In this document: one piece after another, positions 21,851-33,562 of the stretch
How the letters are laid out: each line of letters begins with the position of its first letter
Position numbering within the stretch: position 1 is the stretch's first letter
From: Voacanga thouarsii
Lineage: Eukaryota > Streptophyta > Magnoliopsida > Gentianales > Apocynaceae
Direction: 5' to 3'
Length of the DNA stretch: 64,000 nucleotides
Assembly: GCA_026120185.1 (NCBI GenBank)
Contig: JANUWF010002014.1
Span: forward strand, 372,001 to 436,000
The notes under the pieces: model-generated
Databases searched by the model: none
Told to the model about the DNA's origin: nothing
Seen by the model: only the letters and a program-made list of their open reading frames with translations
Position numbers and translations under genes: made by a program

Positions 21851-23557
21851 CATAGCCCGTTTGAAAACGTACTTTATGTGGATCAGATAAATAACCAGCA
21901 TCTGCATAACCTATCAATGTTGGATTGGTTTTATTTGAATAAAATAATCCGAGATCAATTGTACCTTGGAGATATCGAAAGACTTGTTTAATTCCATTCC
22001 AATGTCATCGTGTTGGTGAAGAACTAAATCTTGCTAATAAATTGACAGCAAAAGCAATATCAGCTCGTGTGTTATTAGCAAGATACATCAATGCACCAAT
22101 TGCATGAGATATGGTACTTCAGGACCAAGGAGTTCTTCATCATTTTCTTGAGGTCGGAAAATATCTTTATCCACATTTAATGATCGGACGATCATTGGAA
22201 TACTCAATGGATGTGCTTTGTCCATGTAAAATCTTTTTAGCACTTTTGTTGTATATGTTGATTGATGAATAAATGTTCCACTCTCTAAATGTTCAATTTG
22301 TAAACCAAGGCAAAATTTGGTTTTACCAAAATCCTTGATTTCGAATTCTCTTTTTAAATAATCAATTATTTCTTGGAGCTCTTCAAGAGTTCCAATAAGA
22401 TTAAAATCATCAACATATATAACTAATATCACAAATTTAGAACCAGATTTCTTAATAAAAACACATGGACATACCTGGTCATTTTTAAATCTCGCTTTCA
22501 ATAAATATTCACTAAGACGTGTGAACCACATGCGCCCAGATTGCTTCAGGCCATATAATGATTTCTGCAACTTGATGGAGTAATTTTCACGAGGATAATG
22601 TTTATATGCTTCAGGCATATGAAATCATTCGGGGATTTTCATGTAAACATCATTTTCCAAATTTCCATACAAGTAAGCAGTGACAACATCTAATAAGCGC
22701 ATATCTATCTTTTCATGTACTGCCAAACTGATAAGATATCGGAGTGTAATAGCATCAACAACAGGAGAATAAGTTTCATCATAGTCAATACCTGGTCTTT
22801 GTGAAAATCTTGGGCTACTAATCGCGCTTTATATCGAACGATTTCACTCTTTTCATTGCGCTTTCGCACAAATATCCATTTGTAGCCAACAGGTTTTACA
22901 CCTTTTGGTGTTCGGACTGCAGGTCCGAAGACTTCACATTTGTTTAGTGCATTTAACTCCGATTGAATCGCATCTTTCCATTGCAGCCAATCTTTTCTAT
23001 GCCGACATTCATCAACTGATATTGGTTCAGGATCATCATTATCCTGTGTAACATCAAGAGATATATTGTATGCAAATATATCATCAATAACAGTTTCTAT
23101 CCGATTCCAACTTCTACCGGAAGTGGTATAATTGATAGAAATTTCAGTGTTACTTTCATCAACTTCTGGTTCTTTGCCATCAGTTCTCTCTTGGTCTTTA
23201 TCATTCTTTTCTTCAATATGATCTTCAAGATCATTTAATCCTCTTTTCTTTTGAGGATTTTTATCTTTAGAACCAAGAGGTCGGCCATGCTTCTGGAGTG
23301 TTTTTGACTCAGCAGCTATAGGTATAATATTTTGTTTTGCTGGAACTTCAATTCGAATAGGAGCATTTATAGCTGGAATATGCGATTTTGTAACTCTTCT
23401 GGAGTCAACAAAAGCGTCTGATATTTGATTTGCAATGCTTTGCAAATGAATTATCTTTTGAACTTCAAGTTCACATGCGCTTGTGCGCGGATCAAGATAA
23501 TTTAATGATGTTTTCCAATAATAAAAATATTCTAATAATTCACATATATCCATAATT
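21851..23557 (-). pseudogene. Copia C RT and RNase H, middle copy
   Basis: Minus-strand segment 23553-22705 reads SLNYLDPRTSACELEVQKI, the linker and the RT start (GYKWIFVRKRNEKSE, YKARLVAQDF). 22618-22088 continues with YGLKQSGRMW and YVDDFNLIGT. RNase H is readable to 21851 after a frameshift near 22107. The first residues (MDICELLEYFYYW) come from the LTR-like snippet, not from the usual linker. Both ends have the same breakpoints as the left copy and its neighbour, so the whole (-)(+) unit appears to have been duplicated. Confidence 0.87.
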
Positions 23558-24421
23558 TTCTACATGCTGCAACACTTGTACGTATAAGACCAGCTAGTTA
23601 TCATAAATTCTCTCCTTTGCAATTGGCTTTTGGGTCAGAACCAAATATTGCTCATTTAAGAATTTTTGGGTGTGTTGTATATATTCCAATTGCACCAAAC
23701 CAACGTACAAAGATGGGTCCTCAAAGAAGAAAAGGGATATACGTTGGATATGATTCTCCCTCTATTATCAGGTATGTTGAACCCCCGACAGGAGATGTAT
23801 TCACAAGCAAGATTTGCTTGATTGTCATTTTGATGAATCATTATTCCCTAAATTAGGGGAGAACCAAAACAAGCATAAAAAGGATCTTGCTTGGACAACA
23901 TCATTAAATTATCTTGATCCGCGCACAAGCGCATGTGAACTTGAAGTTCAAAAGATAATTCATTTGCAAAGCATTGCAAATCAAATGCCAGACGCTTTTG
24001 TTGACTCCAGAAGAGTTACAAAATCGCATATTCCAGCTATAAATGCTCCTATTCGAATTGAAGTTCCAGCAAAACAAAATATTATACATATAGCTGCTGA
24101 GTCAAAAACACGCCAGAAGCATGCCGACCTCATGGTTCTAAAGATAAAAATCCTCGAAAGAAAAGAGGATTAAATGATCCTGAAGATCATATTGAAGAAA
24201 AGAATGATAAATACCAAGAGAGAACTGATGACAAAGAACCAGAAGTTGATGAAAGTAACACTGAAATTTCTATCAATTATACCACTTCCGGTAGAAGTTG
24301 GAATCGGATAGAAACTGTTATTGATAATATATTTGTATACAATATATCTCTTGATGTTACACAGGATAATGATGATCCTGAACCAATATCAGTTGATGAA
24401 TGTCGGCATAGAAAAGATTGG
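23558..24421 (+). pseudogene. Copia C inverted bridge, right copy
   Basis: This is a near-identical counterpart of 20989-21850, with the same start in integrase and the same end at ECRHRKDW. Small insertions near 23814 (one extra base within ACAAGCAAG and another within TTGCTTG) shift the frame. It is followed by a 46-bp minus-strand RNase H fragment (24422-24467, reading YLSDPHKARSQTGY) that joins the integrase at a shared CCA. Confidence 0.87.
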
Positions 24422-24467
24422 CATAGCCCGTTTGAGAACGTGCTTTATGTGGATCAGATAAATAACC

Positions 24468-24950
24468 AAAAATTCTTAAATGAGCAATATTTGGTTCTGA
24501 CCCAAAAGCCAATTGCAAAAGAGAGAATGTATGATAACTAGCTGGTCTTATACGTACAAGTGTTGCAGCATGTAGAATAGCATGTCCCCAGGCAGATGTT
24601 GGGAGATTTATTTTCATTAATAATGGTCTAGCAATTAATTGTAATCTTTTAATCAAAGATTCAGCAAGACCATTTTGTGTGTGAACATGAGCTACAGGAT
24701 GTTCAACATTAATCCCAATTGACATGCAATATGCATCAAAAGCATGTGATGAAAATTCACCAGCATTATCCAAACGGATATTTTTAATGTGATGGTCCGG
24801 AAATTGTGCTCGTAATTTAATTATTTGAGCAAGTAATCTCGCAAACGCCAGGTTGCGAGTAGATAATAAACAAACATGTGACCATTGGGATGATGCATCA
24901 ATTAAGACCATAAAGTATTTGAACAGTCCACATGGTGGATCAAGAGGTCC
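24468..24950 (-). pseudogene. Copia C integrase core
   Basis: The minus strand reads MVLIDASSQWSHV (first catalytic Asp), IRLDNAGEFSSHAF (second Asp), NGLAESLIKRLQ (the Glu region), PTSAWGHAILHAATL, then LQLAFGSEPNIAHLRIFG, where it is cut at 24468 and continues into the RNase H scrap. In an intact element the integrase C-terminus and RT would follow; those parts lie in the rearranged blocks further left. The protein would insert element cDNA into the genome. Confidence 0.88.
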
Positions 24951-25617
24951 TCAAATATCTCCGTGAATCCGTTCGAGAAATGTAGGACTTTCAGCTCCTA
25001 CTTTTACTAGTGATGGTTTAACAATTAATTTTTCTAGGGAACATGCAGTACATGCGAATTTTTCTGATGTTAATATCCTTTTATTTTTTAAAGGATGACC
25101 ATGTGTATTCTCAATTATTCTTCTCATCATGGTAGATCCCGGATGACCCAACCGGTCATGCCAAATGCTAAAAGTAATAGGATCAGTAAACTTCTGGTTT
25201 ACTAGATGATGAATTTCAATTGTACGTATTTTTATAAAATATAGACCAGTAGAAAAAGACGGCAATTTTTCTAATACCGATTTCTTACCCAAATGCATTT
25301 GAGTAATAAAAAGATGTTCAATCCCATTTTCCTTATTTGTTTCAACATGATATCCATTTCTGCGGATATCTTTAAAACTCAATAAATTTCTTCTGGATTT
25401 TGAGGAAAATAGTGCCTTATCAATAATAATTGTTGTTCCTTTAGGCAACAATATACTAGCTCTTCCGGAGCCCTCAATTACATTTGCACTACCGTTTATC
25501 GTATAAATATTTATTTCTCCCATTTTGAGATCAGAAAAATATTTATCATTTTTTAGTATGGTGTGTGTAGTTCCACTATCAATAATGCATATATCATCAT
25601 TAACAACAGCCATCTGA

Positions 25618-25640
<23 letters not shown>
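24951..25640 (-). pseudogene. Copia C protease and GAG-pre-integrase
   Basis: A 226-residue frame (25631-24951) reads ICIIDSGTTHTILK, the copia protease active site with the catalytic Asp intact. Then come LPKGTTIIIDKALF and RNLLSFKDIRRNGYH, and the pre-integrase zinc finger WHDRLGHPGSTMMRRIIENTHGHPL with FACTACSLEK. It ends in the ERIHGDI segment that opens the integrase core. A stop at about 24950 separates it from the rest of the integrase. Confidence 0.88.

Positions 25641-25655
<15 letters not shown>
25619..25655. repeat. CA/TA microsatellite in copia C
   Basis: (CA)n from 25619 passes into (TA)n up to 25655. It lies between the gag end and the protease on the minus strand and breaks the coding frame there. 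Confidence 0.9.
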
Positions 25656-25717
25656 GTAAATGTAAATATTATTAGAATAGAATGAAAATGAAAATACAAA
25701 AATATCAGGGTGAGGCT

Positions 25718-26785
25718 TTAGTTCTTCTGGACACTGCCATCACCAATTAAATAGTCTATCCTACCGTCTGGATGTTCAAAAAAATCCGATACATCCATAT
25801 GGGTAATATTGTTATTAAGATCTTCAGGATCAATATCATCATCCTCAGCATTATTTATTGGATGTTGAGAAAAATTTCCTTCCACATTTTTATTTTTCAA
25901 TGAAGCTTGATACAATTTAACTAAATGCTTAGCCGTACGACAGTTTCATGACCAATGACCTTTCATGCCACATCTATAACATATATCCTCATGCTTTTCT
26001 TCAATTTCTTTTTCTTTTCCCTTATGATCTTTTCTGTTCCACTTCAGGTGGCCAGTATTTCTCACAGTTTGATTATGATTGTGATAAGGGAAATATCGAG
26101 CGTGTCTACGACCATAACCATGACCACGGTCACGGCCATGGCCACGACCACGACTATAACGATGGCTTCTGCTGGAGCCAACAGCATTCACTTTTGGGAG
26201 TGCTGTTGAGCCAGTTGGTCTAGCTTCATGATTTCTCAATAATAACTCATTATTTTTCTCTGCAATGAGGAGGGCAGTAATTAAATCTGTAAATTTTGTA
26301 TACCCCTTTTCTCGATATTGTTGCTGCAGGACAATATTCGAGGCATGAAAGGTGGAGAATGTCTTCTCCAACATATCTTCATCAGTCACTTTTTCTCCGC
26401 ATAATTTTAATTGAGATGTAATTTTATACATTGCGGAGCTATATTCATTCACGATTTTAAAATCTTGCAACCTCAGGTGCAACCATTCATACCGTGCAGT
26501 AGGTAGTACGACCATCTTCAGGTGGTCAAATCTTTCTTTTAAATTTACCCACAGGCCATATGGATCTTTTTCGGTAAGATATTCCATTTTCAAAATTTCA
26601 TCGAGATGACGACGAATAAAAATCAAAGCTTTAGCCTTGTGTTGTGCAGATGCATTATTATTTGCTTGAATAGTTTCACTAAGGCCTTCAGCATTTAGAT
26701 GCATTTCTGCATCGAGAACCCATGACATATAATTTTTTCCAGAAATATCAAGGGCTACAAATTCGAGTTTAGCGATGTTAGCCAT
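25718..26785 (-). pseudogene. Copia C gag (UBN2 type)
   Basis: The minus strand starts M-A-N-I-A-K-L-E-F near 26785 and reads the UBN2-type core (LDISGKNYMSWVLDAEMHL, IFIRRHLDEILKMEYL, WVNLKERFDHLK, FSTFHASNIVLQQQYREKG). A basic RG- and HG-rich stretch and a zinc knuckle (CYRCGMKGHWSxNC, 25981-25940) follow; x is a stop, TGA, where CGA would be expected. The tail to 25718 is acidic. All zinc ligands are intact, so one nonsense change separates the two open parts. This is the best-preserved gag in the window. Confidence 0.9.
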
Positions 26786-26808
26786 AGAGATCAATAAATG
26801 CGTACCTG

Positions 26809-26886
26809 TCTTCTGGCTTTGGTAACGGCAGAAACTCGTGCTTAGTCTTCTGGCTTTTGTACCGGTAGAGACTCGTGCTGATAACG
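26809..26886 (-). other. Copia C leader with duplicated segment and candidate PBS
   Basis: Two 34-bp units, 26809-26842 and 26846-26879, are imperfect direct copies (TCTTCTGGCTTTGGTAACGG against TCTTCTGGCTTTTGTACCGG at their starts), each ending ACTCGTGCT. On the minus strand the LTR end is followed by CGTTATCAGCACGAG, so the candidate PBS overlaps the second unit. The tRNA it would pair with was not identified. Confidence 0.6.
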
Positions 26887-27300
26887 TGTTATAAAATTAG
26901 GGTAGTGTTAGAATAAAATCTACACACTACAAACTAAATAAAATCTTCACACTACACACTAATAAAACTCTAACTATTTTGCACAAGAATTTCTCTCTTT
27001 CTCTTCTCTCACAATTTTCTCTAATCTTTCTTTCACTAATCTTTCTTTCACAAAATGATGGTGTATTACAAGCTTAGAGAATAGCTCTATTTATAGAGCT
27101 CTAATTAGTGAAATACATCATGGCATACATCATCTTCAACTAATCTCAATTAATGGTGTCTCCACTAAATGGTGGACATCCATAAAAATCTTCTAATAAT
27201 TCACATAAATCCATAATTAGTGGAGCCTCCACTAATTAATGGAGATTCCAATTCGACAAGTACGCAAGGGACCATGGCATAGAAACGTTTCGACATAACA
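26887..27300 (-). mobile_element. Copia C 5' LTR
   Basis: The left edge reads TGTTATAAAATTAGG and the right edge ends CGACATAACA, giving TG...CA with inverted TGTTAT/ATAACA ends and a length of 414 bp. A TATTTATA at 27088-27095 (TATAAATA on the minus strand) sits within the palindrome AGCTCTATTTATAGAGCT. CACTA coding sequence resumes right after it. No second LTR is left, so no target duplication can be checked. Confidence 0.8.
27088..27095 (-). promoter_or_regulatory. TATA box of copia C LTR
   Basis: TATAAATA on the minus strand, centred in a short palindrome, a plausible start-site element for the LTR promoter. Confidence 0.55.
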
Positions 27301-27409
27301 ATTAGATTCTTGTCTTGTTTCATGTGAAGTAGATGTCGTATGTGTTAGGGGTGATATTTCTGGGGAGGAAATGGATTTAGCTAGTAAAGGGACACAAGTA
27401 GCGACTTAA
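27301..27409 (+). pseudogene. CACTA transposase C-terminal end
   Basis: One frame reads VSCEVDVVCVRGDISGEEMDLA and ends at TAA 27407-27409. It resembles the end of the CACTA transposase after DUF4216 (a W/C-V-R-x-D-I-P-G pattern). It lies on the far side of copia C from 19165, and some codons between the two parts appear lost. Confidence 0.6.
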
Positions 27410-29321
27410 ATGTATCTTATATAATTCTCAAGTGTTTTGTACATATTTATTTGATCAAATTTATGTTTCTACATTTTTTTTAATAATTTGAATAAGTCCA
27501 TAAATTTATCAATAATTATTAATGTCATGTTTATTCTTTGCTCTTCGCAAATGGTAAACAAATTACTTCGGCATGCATTGATGCAAGATGCTATACCCGC
27601 GTCAAGGTAAAGGGCTAGTTTTTCACAAGCTTCAGAGATGCAAAGATCTACTAGCATTGTAGTTGCAACTACTTCTTGTGTCGGTCCTAATACAACAGGA
27701 CTTGCTGTAACACCCCACTACCTAAGCCCAACAGGGCCAGGGATGTCGCCTCATCCATAGGATAAAGGGGTCTTTATAACTAGGTCACATAAAAGAAAAT
27801 AAAAGCAATACCTTAAAATTAAACTTATTACAACCCAAAAATACATGAACAAATCCAAAATGTATCAAAATAACACATAAGAGAAAATGACATAAAGTCT
27901 TCAAAGCATAGGCAACAAATCTAGCTATTGACCTTCACAGCAGCATCGACCTAAAAACATGGTAAAAAAAGTGATAAGATAAAAATCTCAGTAAGCCCGT
28001 GTGTGCTTTGAGTGTTTCAGGTAAAACAGTTGTGTGATTAAATAAATGCTGAAAATAAAGAGTGGTGTTTTACTTTTCAAACCATGCATGTGCACAATAG
28101 ATACAACTACTCAAAGGGGTAGCCATGGGTTACCACACGTTGGGCCTTATGACCACATGGTCAGTATGCCACACGTTGAGCATACTACCGGTCAAACTGC
28201 CACACGTTGAGCATGCTAACAAAAGGTAGGTGTATGGCCTACTGGGTGAGATACTCCTCCATCTCTACACCCAAACTTACCGGTTGTCCACTCCGGAAAC
28301 ACACATCCACTTGACTAAAACCTGCTAGCTCGGACGGCCTAACTACGTAGTACTGTCGTTTCTCCAAGTTGAGTTCATCTTCTGGAGGTAACTTCCTGCC
28401 AGAAGGCTCGCTCTTGCTCTTCAAAACTAGTACTACTAACCTACCCTTATTGAGTACTCAACATTGATTGTCCCACTTGGGAGAAAATTGATCATGCATT
28501 GATTTACTTGGAAATAGCAATTAAACGTTTCTAAAAGTCTTGTCAAAGTTGGGTTTTAGAAAGAGATTAGTATTTTGTGTAAAACTGCTTGTTTAATTTT
28601 CAAATGATTTGCTTAACTGAAATAAAAAGGAAAATAGTCCTTAATTGTCTTTACAAAATGAATGTCTATACACATCACATTTGGCTTGCCATAGTAATTT
28701 TTTTCATCTTCAAACAATTCCATGCAAGAGCTTACCTGATTCTTTACTTGCTTGAACCTAACAAAAATCCTCCAAGGCTGGCCTAATCCCGCTTAGGGAA
28801 AACACAAGACATAAGGTTATACTCGAGCTATACTCGCTTATATAAATAATCCCTAGTTCAACTAATAACAATCATGACCTTAATGTCCTAAGTTTTAAGG
28901 ATAGATGATATAGGATTTTATAAAATAAGCCTAGCTTGATAAGTTGAAATAACTAGGGGTTCTAAAATAATTATTAATAAGTTATAGGTTGAAATAATAA
29001 ATCTTGAGTACTATTGTTAATAAATAAACTAGGGTTTAAATGTTGAATAATCCTAATTAATATTAATAAATGGTAATTTAAAAATAGTTTTATTATAAAT
29101 AAATAATAAATTACAATTAATTTTTCATTAATTTTTAATAGATAATGAATAATTAGCAATAAATAAAAATAATAATAAATGAATTATATTAATTTTTTGT
29201 TCAATAAATAACAAACAAACTTTAATATAAATAGTATTTATGAGTATAGGTAAAAGTTTGAACTATGGTCTACAAGGTCATTCATATTTTATTTATTATT
29301 ATTATAAAAGATCTTATTTAC

Positions 29322-29325
<4 letters not shown>

Positions 29326-29366
<41 letters not shown>
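29326..29366. repeat. CA microsatellite
   Basis: About 20 CA units within the long LTR, followed by a few TA units. Confidence 0.95.
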
Positions 29367-29375
<9 letters not shown>

Positions 29376-30076
29376 TATTTTTAATAAAAGATATTATTTA
29401 GTTGACTAGTAAACTATCAATATTTTATTTAATATTCCATTTCCAAAACTTCCTAGGAATTTCAAAATCTTTAGAGAAAAATATAGTAATAATTTTAATT
29501 AAGGTAATAAAATTTGCTAATTAAAATAACCTAGGATCAACAAGAACATAATTATGGTTTTCCTATTGCTCAACAAGAATCATGAACATATTCTCCAACA
29601 TCAAACAACAAACTATTCTAGTCATGAACATAGGCTTAAATTCATACATACCATCATATGGCCGAATCTCTACTAGACATATTCATATTCAGGGCTTCAA
29701 CGGAAATAAGAACATAAAAATCCTATTCACCAAAGGTATCATAACATCTACCATGCTTAGACATTCATAATTCTCGTAAGATATGATGATCATTCATTGA
29801 TACTCAAGGAAATCCATATAGCTTAACCATGAACAATCATTCTTATGTCCTAATCTCAACCCATTCATTCATATGCATATACTCAATCCCCCATTCATAT
29901 TCTATTCTCCCTATCAACATCTAAGAGACATGAATTCAGAATTAAGAAGAAGAATTAAGGAGAAATACTTGATTGATGTGAACTTCAATGAAGATTTAAG
30001 AAGGTCCACGCGATTGAGAGTCTTGAATTGTCCATGAGTGGAGAAAAACAACCATGGTTGTAATCCACCATTTTGG

Positions 30077-30078
<2 letters not shown>

Positions 30079-30119
<41 letters not shown>
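30079..30119. repeat. GA microsatellite
   Basis: About 20 GA units within the long LTR; the counterpart in the left copy is the CT run at 223-268. Confidence 0.95.
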
Positions 30120-30120
<1 letters not shown>

Positions 30121-32310
30121 ATTAGCATGATACGTTATAGGTCGAATGGAAGAAGATGAACAAAAGAGTTGTTCTTGATTACCTTGATGGTGTTATTGAG
30201 ACTTCAAGGAAAAAACTGGTTTTGATCCAAATGCCAATTCTTGTTTTCAAAATTTGGTGTTATAAATTCCAGAAATGAAGTTTAAGAAGTATGTAGGAGT
30301 AATCTGGAGTTTTTGAGAGGGATTGGAGGTGTTTAGAGTGGTTTTTAGCTTGAAGAAAGGTAGTGTATCTTGGTGTTTTTGGTGAAAATGGAGAGAATTT
30401 GAGAAAAAGGTGTGCACGAATTCTGGAGAGTGCTGGCCGAATGGTTTAGGAAGTTCAGGGATTTTGGTTTTTAGCTTATAGAGGAAGATAAAAATATGAT
30501 TGTTTGAAATTCAAATGGAGAGATTTGAGAAGTGGTTTGAGGTATAGGATATGTTAATGGTGTTTGATTGATGGAGGATTCTTGGAGCTACAATGGAGCC
30601 GGTTGGACTGTTATGTTTTGCTGAAATGAATGAAGATTGATGAAGATTTAAGGCTGGCTGAAATTTAGAGCTCAATGGAAGAGGAATTTCTGGCTATGAA
30701 GCCTAGTACAAGGGTGTTTTCATGGAGCAAATGCTGGAAATTTTTCAAGTTCAAATTGTAGTTTGAATGGAGTGATCTTAGGAGATATTTGACGTGTGGT
30801 TATAGAGTCCAAGTGTGCAAGGTAAGTGGAGAGGTTAATGGTGTTTAGTTCATGGATGAACAAGGGTCATTTTACAGAGGTTTAAGGGGGGTTTCTTCGG
30901 TCTAAGCCTAAGGGAACAAAGTTGGAAATTTCTGGTTTCATGGTGTCTTAAGTTTGAATGGTTGCTGCAATTTCTGTGCAGTTTTTCTGCAATATTCCAG
31001 CCCGATTTGTAGAGGTTTTTGACAGGTGTTTGAGGGTCCTTTAAGGCTGGTTTCTAGCCTTCTTTATGGAGGAAAATCAGAGGAGTTTTGCTGGATTGAA
31101 GGCAGAAGAAACAACTTCAATTCCAGGCTGCTATGCTGCGAAAACTACCCAGATTTTTTTCTGGTTTGTGCAGTTTTTGTGCAGTCTATTTTTTCACAGG
31201 AATTTCAGTCTTCAAGCTGAATAAATTGGCCATATTTCTGGCAGTAAATGAGTAAGAAAGCTGGCTGTGTTTTTTGAAGGTTAGGCTGCTCAAGAATCTG
31301 GAAAATTTCCAGGTTTCTTCCATGAAGAACATGAACACTATGGAGATGAGTTTGAAGGTTCAACTATGGTGATTAATTTCCCTTGGGAAGCTTTCCTAAC
31401 TCCCCTCCTATTTTCAATCAATCCTCCAACTTGAAAGATCCATTTTCAAAATTCAAAGATAAGAAATCCTTGCTGAATTTTCTAGAATTAAAAAGATGGA
31501 TTTTGATAAATTTTGAACAAATTTAATTTGTGAAGGTGTTAGGACAAGCTAGAGGTAATAAAATGACAAGAATTCCTCTAGAATTCTTTTTAGGACATGA
31601 TGATAGAATTAGGACATTTTCTTCAGGTCTCCCCTAAGACAACATTCCTATCTTTATGGAATGTAATAAAACAAAAATTCAAACTTAACTAAGATAATCA
31701 TGATTAAAACTTAAGTGATGAGATTTGAACTTATAACCTTAGAGATTAGTTTACAAAACTCTAACCACTTAACCACACTAACTATTGTTCTTATTTTCTC
31801 ACCCAAATATTCTTCTTATTTAATCCAGAATCTATCTTCCTATTTTGACCTCAAGCAAAATTACCATTTACCCCTTCCTATTCAATAAGCATAACTAAGC
31901 CTTTTAATCCATAAATCATAATTCTAAAGCACATAAAATCATTCAAAAATAAATATATTCATGTAGAATGATATGATATGCATCCTGACCCCCTTACTCT
32001 AGGGTTAGCTATAGGTAGGGTTTCACACCTACAGCTACTTCTGGTGCAGGTCTTGATACCATAGGACCTGTAGCTACTTCTGGTGCAGGTCCTAGTAGCA
32101 CTCTATCTGCAGCTACTTCTGCTATGGCTTTGTCTACAACAACACCTACTTCTTCAAGACCTAGCACCTTAGGTTTGTGTTAATTTATTATTTTTTTAGT
32201 CCTATACATACAATACTATTGATTATCTTTTACATATCAGTATTTGGTAACTATTTAAATTGTTTTTTCTATGTTCTTCATCCAGAGCTAGTCGGGAGGG
32301 TGGAAAGTTA

Positions 32311-32323
32311 CCCCCCCCCCCCC
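32311..32323. repeat. Poly-C run
   Basis: Thirteen C in a row inside the second CACTA gene. In a region with few C runs this is unusual and may mark a sequencing or assembly weak spot. Confidence 0.85.
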
Positions 32324-33350
32324 GGTGGGCTTAACCAGGCTTCAGGAAGTACGAGGCTAGAGTTAACCAGTATGGAAGACTTATTGGGGTGGATGCTTCT
32401 TGCTTCAATTCCGTAGTTGGTTGTTTTGCACGAATGGGCAATGGACTTCCTTTAAATTATAGGGATTGACAATCCGTACCTCAAAGAATGAAGGATTCTG
32501 TGTGGGAAGAAATACAGGTAAATAATTTCTTAGTAACTTTGGCTAAAGTCTTCCCAATTAAAAGTTTAATTTGTGAACAATTTTTATTTTGTCTAATCAC
32601 TTATTTGTTTAACACGTGTAATGACATCACAACTATGCCAACTGAGGGACGTACTGTCACAATGAAAATGCTTTGTGTAGCCTGGAAAGATTAAAAATCT
32701 AAGCTCAAGGGTAGATACTATATTCCTTTTTGGCATACCACGGAGCCTATTCTTGTGGAGATAGAAGGGTCGACAAAGATCAGTGGAGAATATTAGTTGA
32801 TTCTTGGCATTTAGAGGATGTGCAGGTTAAATAACCAACTCTATTAGACTTTTTATATTTGTGAAGTTGTTTACGTATATAAGATGGTTATGGTATGTTT
32901 TTGTTACTTATTAACTATGTTGTTAATTCATAGGCGAAGGCTGTGCAGAACAACCAGAATCGATCACATATTACATATCCACAAGCCACAATAAGAATGC
33001 CACATTTTGTAATACTTGATCAACTATTTAGATTATCGTATATGCCATTATTTTGTCTTTGTTAGTAGGTTGTAAAAAATCCTTATTTTTATAAATATTA
33101 TCTAATTAACTGTTGTTCATGTTTGCGAAAGGCCTCACAAGGCCAACCGACGTTATAATATGATATGTTTCTTGCGACATGAAGGTGGTGTGGTCGGTAG
33201 GTTGATGTTTTGACTACTGATATGATTGTAAGTCATTTTTTATGCTTTACTTTGCTACATTGTTAAAATATGACAAAATGAATATATTAACTTTACTATT
33301 AACTTAATATATATATGTTATTTTTTAATTTTGTAGGACCAATTAGAAGC

Positions 33351-33562
33351 AAAGTGGCAGACACTTCCTGACTCTGAGTGCACTGAGGAGGTGAATGATC
33401 GGATTTTTTAGCACATGTTCAGTCCTAACATGAAGGATCGTGTTAGATGTCAAGGAAAAGTGGCAGGCACTTCCTGACTCTGAGCGCACTGAGAAGATGA
33501 ATGATCGGATTTTTCAGCGAATGTTCAGTCCTAACATGAAGGATTGTGTTAGATGTCAAGGA
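33351..33562 (+). repeat. 106-bp tandem duplication in the CACTA second gene
   Basis: Two copies of a segment starting AAAGTGGCAG and ending GATGTCAAGG, offset by 106 bp (33351 and 33457), with a few differences. As 106 is not a multiple of three, the duplication shifts the frame. Confidence 0.9.

Larger units (their letters stand above)
19166..27300 (-). mobile_element. Copia C, rearranged Ty1/copia element in the CACTA transposase
   Basis: On the right the element is orderly on the minus strand: LTR, candidate PBS, gag, protease and integrase (27300 to 24468). To the left come alternating segments: a 46-bp RNase H scrap (-), an integrase-to-RT bridge (+, 23558-24421), RT with RNase H (-, 21851-23557), the bridge again (+, 20989-21850), and a last RT with RNase H (-, 19166-20988). 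The final RNase H ends at CACTA sequence with no 3' LTR. Plus- and minus-strand copies are very similar to each other. The lineage within copia is left open. Confidence 0.85.
27716..32033 (-). mobile_element. Long LTR-only insertion in the CACTA element, minus orientation
   Basis: The ends are TGTAACACCCC and ACACCTACA. The sequence matches the 1-2654 LTR in reverse complement over much of its length. No retroelement coding region is present, so it is a solo LTR or a fragment; at 4318 bp it is very long for an LTR. The flanks (CTTGC left, GCTAC right) do not give a clear 5-bp duplication. CACTA codons end at 27715 and resume at 32034. Apart from microsatellites, the stretch holds no feature I can support; small reading frames look random. 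Confidence 0.8.

Noticed and set aside
25948..26223. A plus-strand frame rich in His and Gly (DHGHGHGHDHDY)
   Set aside because: It is the antisense of the RG-rich part of copia C gag, a shadow of the real frame.
28974..29159. Small frames within the long LTR (also 28589-28786, 29582-29770, 31026-31220)
   Set aside because: None is kept in the other LTR copy where it overlaps, and all are AT-driven low-complexity peptides.
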